Origin: an uncultured Eubacterium sp.
GTDB taxonomy: Bacteria; Bacillota; Clostridia; Lachnospirales; Lachnospiraceae
Direction of reading: 5' to 3'
Assembly: GCA_902475415.1 (NCBI GenBank)
Contig: CABRZK010000072.1
Span: 1 to 10,027 of the forward strand
Length of the DNA stretch: 10,027 nucleotides
Position numbers and translations under genes: made by a program. This document shows, piece by piece, positions 4,679-10,027 of this stretch. The notes below the pieces were generated by a model that did not search any database, was not told where the DNA came from, and was given only the letters and a program-made list of their open reading frames with translations. Within the stretch, counting starts at the first letter, position 1. The number at the start of each line of letters is the position of its first letter.

Positions 4679-6289
4679 ATGAAAGTCACATTGGAAATGG
4701 TATTAACCAGATTTTTTGCACAACACAAAGAAGCAAACCTTTTTTCGGAAATCACGGATACGCAAATGCATCATGCCCTGTTTGGCATACAGCTTTTACC
4801 AAGACATATGGAAAATCTGTCTGCTGATTATCTGTATGTCACAGATCAGTTCTACTATTCGGCACAAATATCCAGAGACTGCCGTAAAGTAAAACCAGAC
4901 AATGTCTATCCGTCGGATATTGCAGAAACCGATCTTTCTTTTATTGTATTTGGCTCGGAGGCACCTGACTCTGGAGATTTGAGTCAGAATGCTATTTTTA
5001 TTCAGACTGATATGGAACTGGCCGAAGGATTTAATGCTCTTCAGAATGTTTATGCCGAATTTATCGAATGGGGACGTCAGCTGGATTTTGCAATTTTCCG
5101 GAATGCTGACTTTCAGGAATTTATCGACATCAGCGAAGAAATGATTGCCTGTCCAATCCTGGTTTATGATCCGGCGCTGAAGCTGCTGGCCTATTCCCGC
5201 ATGTACCCGGGACTGGATGACCGCATTTTTCAGACTGCCATTGCAAACGGATATCTGGATCTGGAGACCGTAAAATATTTTGAAAAAGAACGGATTTTTG
5301 CACAGATGGACCACACCGGAAGTGCAGTCGGCGAACCGGACAATTTCCGTATGCATGCAGACTTTGCCCGTGCCATCAATATCCGCAACGAGCTGGCAGT
5401 CTACTGCATTTTGCTCTACACCAGTGAATATCCGCGCAGCTACATCAATGAACTCTACCAGATTTTCTGCAACAGCATTGAGCATCTGCTGGAAAAACAG
5501 CATGCGGATTTCCTGAAAAACCGTTCCGTCACCGATTATTTTCTGATGGATCTTCTGGATAATCCGGAAACACCACCGGAGCAGATCAAAGAACGAATTT
5601 ACTATAATGATCTGGATTATGAGGGCAACTACATCGTAATATGCCTCCATTCCGACATTAAGCAAAAGCCTTCGGAAAATTATTTTATCCAGCTGCTGCG
5701 CAACAACATGATCAACTGCAGAATTTTTGCGTACCACGGTGGAATCGTCATTTTGTATCATCTTCCAAAATTCCGGGAAACAGATTACAGAGATTATCTC
5801 CGTGACCAGTTGCATACAATTTTAAAGGATTTTGCTGATCGCAGCATTACGCTTTATTTCAGTAAACCTTTTACAACAATCGGACAGTTTGCAGAAGCCT
5901 ACCAGCAGGCGGAAAGTTTGCATCAGATGAACCTTTCCATGAACGATACCATGTACTGTTTTTATGAGGATCACTGGCTGAAGTACCTGATTGGCAGTAC
6001 CCCGCAGAAAGAGAAAAGTTTTTCCTTCTGTGAACCATCGCTTCTTCAAATGTTACATGCTGATACCAAAAAATCCCGGCAACAGCTGGAAATCCTTTAT
6101 GAATATCTCCGCTGCGACCGGAAGTTAACCGATGTTGCAGACAAACTCGGCATGCACCGCAACAATGTCATTTATCATGTAAAACAGATATCCGAAGAGT
6201 TTCATCTGAATTTCGATGATCCCGATGTGCGCCTGCGACTTCTGATGTCTTTTGAAGTATTGAAATTCAGCAAACTTTTTATACGTTGA
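4679..6289 (+). CDS. PucR/CdaR-type transcriptional regulator
   Basis: Predicted 536-aa soluble protein. The C-terminus (about 465-530) is a PucR-type helix-turn-helix: LEILYEYLRCDRKLTDVADK then LGMHRNNVIYHVKQISEEF, followed by DDPDVRLRLLMSFEVLKF, the conserved end of this family. The middle part (about 290-450, from SVTDYFLMDLLD through AEAYQQAESLHQM) resembles the GGDEF-like domain of CdaR/PucR proteins. The first 280 residues do not match a domain I can name and presumably sense the inducer. Proteins of this family usually activate nearby catabolic genes in response to a substrate. It is transcribed divergently from the reductase-hydrolase operon across 237 bases of shared regulatory DNA, so control of that operon is the obvious inference. 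Its codon use is similar to its neighbours. A long antisense frame inside it is a shadow. Confidence 0.85.
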   Translation: MKVTLEMVLTRFFAQHKEANLFSEITDTQMHHALFGIQLLPRHMENLSADYLYVTDQFYYSAQISRDCRKVKPDNVYPSDIAETDLSFIVFGSEAPDSGDLSQNAIFIQTDMELAEGFNALQNVYAEFIEWGRQLDFAIFRNADFQEFIDISEEMIACPILVYDPALKLLAYSRMYPGLDDRIFQTAIANGYLDLETVKYFEKERIFAQMDHTGSAVGEPDNFRMHADFARAINIRNELAVYCILLYTSEYPRSYINELYQIFCNSIEHLLEKQHADFLKNRSVTDYFLMDLLDNPETPPEQIKERIYYNDLDYEGNYIVICLHSDIKQKPSENYFIQLLRNNMINCRIFAYHGGIVILYHLPKFRETDYRDYLRDQLHTILKDFADRSITLYFSKPFTTIGQFAEAYQQAESLHQMNLSMNDTMYCFYEDHWLKYLIGSTPQKEKSFSFCEPSLLQMLHADTKKSRQQLEILYEYLRCDRKLTDVADKLGMHRNNVIYHVKQISEEFHLNFDDPDVRLRLLMSFEVLKFSKLFIR

Positions 6290-6314
6290 TTTGACAAGTT
6301 CTGATCTGCAAAAC

Positions 6315-6351
6315 AAACAGGCAGGAAGTTGATCAAACTTCCTGCCTGTTT
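6315..6351. terminator. Strong hairpin terminator between convergent genes
   Basis: A perfect 16-bp stem, arms 6315-6330 and 6336-6351, with loop GATCA. It lies 25 bases past the regulator stop and 6 bases past the dehydrogenase stop on the other strand. On the minus strand it is followed by TGTTTTGC after the stem's own TTT, a better U-tract than on the plus strand, so it probably serves both genes but the lct operon better. Confidence 0.9.
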
Positions 6352-6357
6352 CATGTA

Positions 6358-7758
6358 CTATCGAATTACTTTTCCCGGATTTAAAATATGTTTTTCATCA
6401 AAGGCATTTTTGATTGCCTGATACAATGCAATCATCTGCGGTCCCATAAATGTCTCCAGTGCACCGACACGGGCATGACCGATTCCGTGCTCGCCGGATA
6501 CCTGACCACCCATGGTTTTCGCCTGCGCATACAATTCTTCCATCAGCTTCGGGCAACGCTCCTCGAACAGTTTTTTGTCCATATCGTCACGCATCAGCTG
6601 AATGTGCATGTTTCCGTCCCCGGCATGACCCTGGATGGAGATGCGGATGCCGGTCTCTTCCATCTTGGTGTCTGCGAATCTGGAAAAATCTGCAATTCGG
6701 TTTCTCGGAACAACGATATCGCACTCATCCATATCTGTCGTAGATGCTTTTAATGCCTCCAGTGCTGCGCCACGCACCGTCCATACCGCTTCTTTTCGCT
6801 CGTCAGTATTGCACAGGAACACATCCTCTGCACCATTGTCCAGACAGATCTGTGCAGCATCGTCACATCTGCGCTCCACATCTTCCACGCTGCTTCCGTC
6901 AAACATCAGAATCAGATAGGAATCTGCGGTACGATGCGGCATAATTTTGTTCAAATATTGCGCCGCATCATCCAGCAGAGATTTTGGCATATACTCGATG
7001 GCCGTCGGATTCAGATCGGAATTAATGAATTTCGGTACGGTTCCCACGCACTGCTCCAGTGACGGATACGGTACCAGAAGGGTGTAGGATACCTTCGGTT
7101 GCGGAATCACACGCATGCGAAGTTTTGTTGCGATACATAAGGTTCCCTCGGAACCGATTACCAGATCTTTGATATCATATCCGGATGTATTTTTCGCTAC
7201 ATTACTGCCAAACTGCATGATGTCACCATTTGGCATAACGCATTCCATGGAAACCACATAATTTCTCGTCACACCATATCCTACCGCTTTCATACCACCG
7301 GCATTTGTCATGACGTTTCCTCCAACGGAAGCGGTTTTCTCGCCCGGTTCCGGCGGATAGAAAACACCTTTTTCCTGAGCGGCGTTTGCCAGCTCCATAA
7401 CCAGCACACCCGGCTCAATGACAACGGTCATCGTGTCCAGATCCCACTCCAGGATTTTGTTCATTTTTTCCGTACAGAGTAAAATACCACCGTAAATCGG
7501 CACTGCTCCACCGGACAGACCGGTTCCGGCTCCACGCGGAGTCACCGGAATGCAGTGCTCATACGCATAGCGCATCACTTTGGACACTTCCTCGGTACTT
7601 AATACTTCCACCAGTACATCCGGTGCATGAGTACCAAAGTCCGGCATCTCATCATGCGCGTAATCATATTCAATCTCGTCCCCGTAAAAGACACGATCCG
7701 GGGCTGTCACACTTTTTAAATATTCCACACCTTCCGGTGTAATTACCTGATATTCCAT
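6358..7758 (-). CDS. lctD: FAD-linked lactate/2-hydroxyacid dehydrogenase (GlcD/LctD family)
   Basis: Predicted 466-aa flavoprotein of the GlcD / D-lactate dehydrogenase family. The N-terminal FAD-binding domain shows PRGAGTGLSGG (about 74-84) and PGEKTASVGGNVMTNAGG (about 138-155). The C-terminal oxidase domain shows GHAGDGNMH (about 377-385) and SGEHGIGHARVG (about 421-432), whose histidines and acidic residues bind the catalytic metal and substrate in this family, and it ends with LNPGKVIR. Directly downstream of etfA and etfB, it matches LctD of the Acetobacterium woodii lactate dehydrogenase/Etf complex, which oxidises lactate to pyruvate with NAD+ by using reduced ferredoxin. The start at 7758 is preferred: the AAAGGGGG ribosome binding site abuts the alternative ATG at 7767, leaving no spacing for it, but sits 9 bases from 7758. 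Another 2-hydroxyacid substrate is possible. Confidence 0.87.
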   Translation of the reverse strand: MEYQVITPEGVEYLKSVTAPDRVFYGDEIEYDYAHDEMPDFGTHAPDVLVEVLSTEEVSKVMRYAYEHCIPVTPRGAGTGLSGGAVPIYGGILLCTEKMNKILEWDLDTMTVVIEPGVLVMELANAAQEKGVFYPPEPGEKTASVGGNVMTNAGGMKAVGYGVTRNYVVSMECVMPNGDIMQFGSNVAKNTSGYDIKDLVIGSEGTLCIATKLRMRVIPQPKVSYTLLVPYPSLEQCVGTVPKFINSDLNPTAIEYMPKSLLDDAAQYLNKIMPHRTADSYLILMFDGSSVEDVERRCDDAAQICLDNGAEDVFLCNTDERKEAVWTVRGAALEALKASTTDMDECDIVVPRNRIADFSRFADTKMEETGIRISIQGHAGDGNMHIQLMRDDMDKKLFEERCPKLMEELYAQAKTMGGQVSGEHGIGHARVGALETFMGPQMIALYQAIKNAFDEKHILNPGKVIR

Positions 7759-7773
7759 TTTCGACATCCCCCT

Positions 7774-8964
7774 TTACTGCTGTTTTGCCTGTACTGCCGC
7801 TGTCAGAGCAGGTACGACACTGTACAGATCTTCTGTGATACAATAATTTGCAATTTTAAAAATCGGTGCTTCTTTATCTGTGTTGATTGCTACGATACAC
7901 TCAGCGCCATCCATACCTGCCGCAAACTGTACCGCACCAGAAACACCGCAGGTGATAATCAGCTTCGGTTTTACAGTACGTCCGGAAAGTCCGATCTGTT
8001 TTGTCACATCATTCCATCCTTTTTCTACCAGTGGACGTGTGGTTGCCAACTGTCCGCCCAGAGCATCTGCCAGTTCCTGCAGCATCGCCAGATCTTCCTG
8101 TTTTTTCACACCACGACCGGCAACAACCAGAACGTCTTCCTCTTCGATGCCTTTTGTTTTTTCCACAATCTCAGTGCTGATCACTTCCATACCGGATTTC
8201 AGCATTTCATCTGTCACTTTACAGTTCACAACTTCACCATTTGGTGCTGTCTTTTCTGCCACATTCATGACTTTATAACGAACGGTTGCGAACTGCGGTC
8301 TCGTATTTGTCGTGATAATCTGTGCCATGATATTTCCGCCAAATGCCGGACGAATCTGCACCAGATCAGTATTCTCTTTCATATCAAGTACGGTACAGTC
8401 TGCAGTCAGACCGGTGCGGAAACGTGTCGCACAGGCCGGTGCCAGGGAACGGCCCAGAGAAGTTGCTCCCACCAGGACAACCGTTGGTTTTACCGTTTTG
8501 ATACAATCTTCCATGACATTAGTGTACACATCTCCACGGAAATGTGCTAATTTCTCATCTGCGTAAACAAATACTTTATCCACACCGTATTCCAGTAACG
8601 TGTGCGCCTGTTCATTTGCCTTTTCTCCGCCGATCAGCACCGCATATACCGGATGATTGATCTTGGCTGCCAACTCTCTGGCTTTTCCGATCAGTTCAAA
8701 TGCCACCGGATGAATACCGCTCTCTTCCTGCTCCACAAATACCATGATGCCTTTCCATGCATCTTTGTCCACGGTCTTTTTCACTTCATCCTCTACCAGT
8801 GAAACTGCCTGTACCGGACATGACTTCACACACAGTTTACACATCTTGCAGGATGCATTGATTTCTATTTTATTATCTTTGATCTCCAGTGCTCCAAAGG
8901 GACATTTTTCCACGCACTGTCCGCAGAGGATACACTGATCCTGATTAAAATTTAATGTTGCCAT
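7774..8964 (-). CDS. etfA: Electron transfer flavoprotein alpha subunit with N-terminal 2x[4Fe-4S] domain
   Basis: Predicted 396-aa protein. Residues 1-60 form a ferredoxin domain with Cys11/14/17/21 (CILCGQCVEKCP) and Cys39/42/45/49 (CKMCKLCVKSCP). An ETF alpha N-terminal domain follows, and the C-terminal FAD-binding domain ends with the family signature QIGLSGRTVKPKLIITCGVSG and AVQFAAGM (about 317-347). ETF alphas with this extra ferredoxin domain occur in bifurcating complexes such as LctC and CarE. The domain presumably accepts electrons from reduced ferredoxin and passes them toward the flavins. GGAGG lies 8 bases before the ATG. The gap to etfB is 97 bases; the lctD gene follows after 15 bases, with its ribosome binding site overlapping this gene's stop. 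The pairing with a GlcD protein rather than an acyl-CoA dehydrogenase favours LctC. Confidence 0.92.
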   Translation of the reverse strand: MATLNFNQDQCILCGQCVEKCPFGALEIKDNKIEINASCKMCKLCVKSCPVQAVSLVEDEVKKTVDKDAWKGIMVFVEQEESGIHPVAFELIGKARELAAKINHPVYAVLIGGEKANEQAHTLLEYGVDKVFVYADEKLAHFRGDVYTNVMEDCIKTVKPTVVLVGATSLGRSLAPACATRFRTGLTADCTVLDMKENTDLVQIRPAFGGNIMAQIITTNTRPQFATVRYKVMNVAEKTAPNGEVVNCKVTDEMLKSGMEVISTEIVEKTKGIEEEDVLVVAGRGVKKQEDLAMLQELADALGGQLATTRPLVEKGWNDVTKQIGLSGRTVKPKLIITCGVSGAVQFAAGMDGAECIVAINTDKEAPIFKIANYCITEDLYSVVPALTAAVQAKQQ

Positions 8965-9061
8965 CTGTCTTTCCTCCGAATTGTCTATCTATCATTCTTA
9001 CAGCTGTTTTTCCATGTATTTCATAATTGAATATTCTCCACTATTCACTCATTTTGAAATA

Positions 9062-9850
9062 CTACATATATTTTCGTTCCGCAAAAATATCGGCCAGATC
9101 ACCGGCAATCTGCTCTGCTGATCCATCCATGAAAATCTGTCCATCATGACTTTCCGGTGGGAAAATACGCTCTACAGAAGTAGCAGATCCTTTCAGTCCG
9201 TAATGTGTCACATCCTGATCCTTGAATTCTGCAAATGTGATCATCTCTACCTTGCGGTCTTTGGTCGCTGCTTTCAGACGATAAGACGGAAGACGTGGCG
9301 TATAAATGTCTTTTTCTACCGTAAGCAGACAAGGAAGTTTCATTTTTGCCAGCTGTCTGACATTGACAAAATCCTGTCCAACCGTCACGCTTGCATCATC
9401 TACATCTGCAATTTCTCCCACCCATGCTGCACACGGGATTCCCAGGTATTCCGCCATGGCCGGACCAACCTGTGCGGTATCACCATCGGTGGTCTGTTTA
9501 CCACAGATGATAATGTCATAATCACAGATGGATGTGATACCCTGTGCCAATGTATAAGAAGTAGCCAATACATCCGCCCCTGCAAAGGTACGATCTGTAA
9601 ATACATATGCCTGATCTACTCCCATCATATAAGCTTCTTTCATCATTGCCTCAGCCTGTGGCGGTCCCATGGTAACTGCCGTTACGGTTCCTCCACAACG
9701 CTCTTTCAGACGCATCGCAGTCTCCAGCGCATACAGATCATACGGATTGATCTTGGCTGCTGCACCATCACGTTTTAATACACCTGTTTCCGGATCGATT
9801 TCTACCTGACTGGTACCCGGAACCTGTTTGATACATACAACGATCTTCAT
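9062..9850 (-). CDS. etfB: Electron transfer flavoprotein beta subunit (bifurcating type)
   Basis: Predicted 262-aa ETF beta. It opens MKIVVCIKQVPGTSQVEIDP and has GKQTTDGDTAQVGPAMAEYL (about 118-136), the motif that holds the bifurcating FAD and contacts NAD(H) in bifurcating ETFs, where ordinary ETF betas bind AMP. Later landmarks are FVNVRQLAKMKLPCLLTVEK and PRLPSYRLKAATK. It would form the heterodimer with the following etfA product and act with the GlcD-type dehydrogenase (LctB in the A. woodii nomenclature). GAGGAG lies 6-7 bases before the ATG. First gene of the operon visible here. The 97-base gap to etfA contains no gene I would call, only a TTGAATATTC motif (9027-9036) also present upstream of etfB. 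Confidence 0.92.
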   Translation of the reverse strand: MKIVVCIKQVPGTSQVEIDPETGVLKRDGAAAKINPYDLYALETAMRLKERCGGTVTAVTMGPPQAEAMMKEAYMMGVDQAYVFTDRTFAGADVLATSYTLAQGITSICDYDIIICGKQTTDGDTAQVGPAMAEYLGIPCAAWVGEIADVDDASVTVGQDFVNVRQLAKMKLPCLLTVEKDIYTPRLPSYRLKAATKDRKVEMITFAEFKDQDVTHYGLKGSATSVERIFPPESHDGQIFMDGSAEQIAGDLADIFAERKYM

Positions 9851-9903
9851 GTTCTTCTCCTCTCAAACAATCACTCGAATTTATTGCCAGTTCGCATACC
9901 ATG

Positions 9904-10001
9904 TTGAATATTCAAGAATGCTCCGGCATTCTTGTTGCGAGGTGCGCGTCATGCAATTGCATGACATACTTCAACTGCGCACCTCTGTAATCCTGCCGGA
10001 G
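9904..10001. repeat. Nested palindromic element upstream of etfB
   Basis: Several perfect inverted repeats are packed into about 98 bases. TTGAATATTCAA (9904-9915) is a 12-bp palindrome. CAAGAATGC/GCATTCTTG (9913-9921 with 9926-9934) is a 9-bp hairpin with loop TCCG. GAGGTGCGC (9939-9947) pairs with GCGCACCTC (9977-9985), and immediately inside it GTCATGCAATTGCATGAC (9948-9965) is an 18-bp perfect palindrome, giving an 18-bp stem with an 11-base bulge on one side. CTCCGGCA (9921-9928) can also pair with TGCCGGAG (9994-10001), enclosing this stem and competing with the 9-bp hairpin. No T-run follows. It is either an intergenic palindromic repeat family or a structured leader or operator region for the lct operon; the window shows one copy only. 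Confidence 0.7.
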
Positions 10002-10007
10002 ACTATA
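10002..10007 (-). promoter_or_regulatory. Possible -10 box of the lct operon
   Basis: Minus-strand TATAGT (10007-10002) is 5 of 6 to the -10 consensus. The matching -35 would lie at or beyond the window edge, so it cannot be assessed. If real, the palindromic element falls within the etfB leader RNA, about 145 bases long. Confidence 0.25.
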
Positions 10008-10027
10008 TCAGATGGGGGATTGGCTCC

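Noticed and set aside
4796..5815. 339-codon open frame on the minus strand
   Set aside because: It lies wholly antisense to the PucR-type regulator, has no upstream ribosome binding site, and shows no recognisable domain; the regulator frame has clear family motifs.
9851..10027. CRISPR array or riboswitch upstream of etfB
   Set aside because: The repeats are inverted and nested rather than direct and regularly spaced, and no known riboswitch core is recognised.

Overview
The window looks like chromosomal DNA from an anaerobic, moderately low-GC member of the Clostridia, most likely a gut Lachnospiraceae. This rests on strong GGAGG-type ribosome binding sites, clostridial promoter composition, AprAB-like flavoprotein/ferredoxin genes, an electron-bifurcating lactate dehydrogenase set and a degraded ECF sigma/anti-sigma pair. 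The host is an inference; there is no rRNA or other marker gene.

Layout. Positions 1-320 hold the remains of an ECF sigma factor (region 4 only, with an in-frame stop) and the first 20 codons of its anti-sigma partner. A bidirectional terminator follows at 379-420. Positions 516-4441 are a four-gene operon on the minus strand, transcribed in this order: an FMN-dependent NMO/FabK-type reductase, a PhlG/phloretin-hydrolase-type C-C hydrolase, an 8-Cys ferredoxin, and a FAD flavoprotein of the fumarate reductase/APS reductase alpha family. A divergent PucR-type regulator (4679-6289, plus strand) shares a 237-base promoter region with this operon; that region carries two dyads, one over each promoter. 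A strong 16-bp hairpin terminator at 6315-6351 separates the regulator from a convergent second operon on the minus strand. This is etfB (9062-9850), etfA with an N-terminal 2x[4Fe-4S] domain (7774-8964), then a GlcD-type FAD dehydrogenase (6358-7758), the arrangement of the lctBCD electron-bifurcating lactate dehydrogenase. Upstream of etfB is an unusual nested palindromic element (about 9904-10001).

How the genes may work together. The C-C hydrolase points to cleavage of an acylated polyhydroxy-aromatic such as phloretin or an acylphloroglucinol. The flanking reductases (FMN ene-reductase type, and FAD protein plus ferredoxin) could prepare the substrate or reduce the products, giving a candidate regulated module for anaerobic dietary polyphenol breakdown. 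The lct genes would oxidise lactate to pyruvate with NAD+, driven by ferredoxin. Family assignments are well supported by motifs. Substrates of the polyphenol module, and any link between the two operons, are inference.
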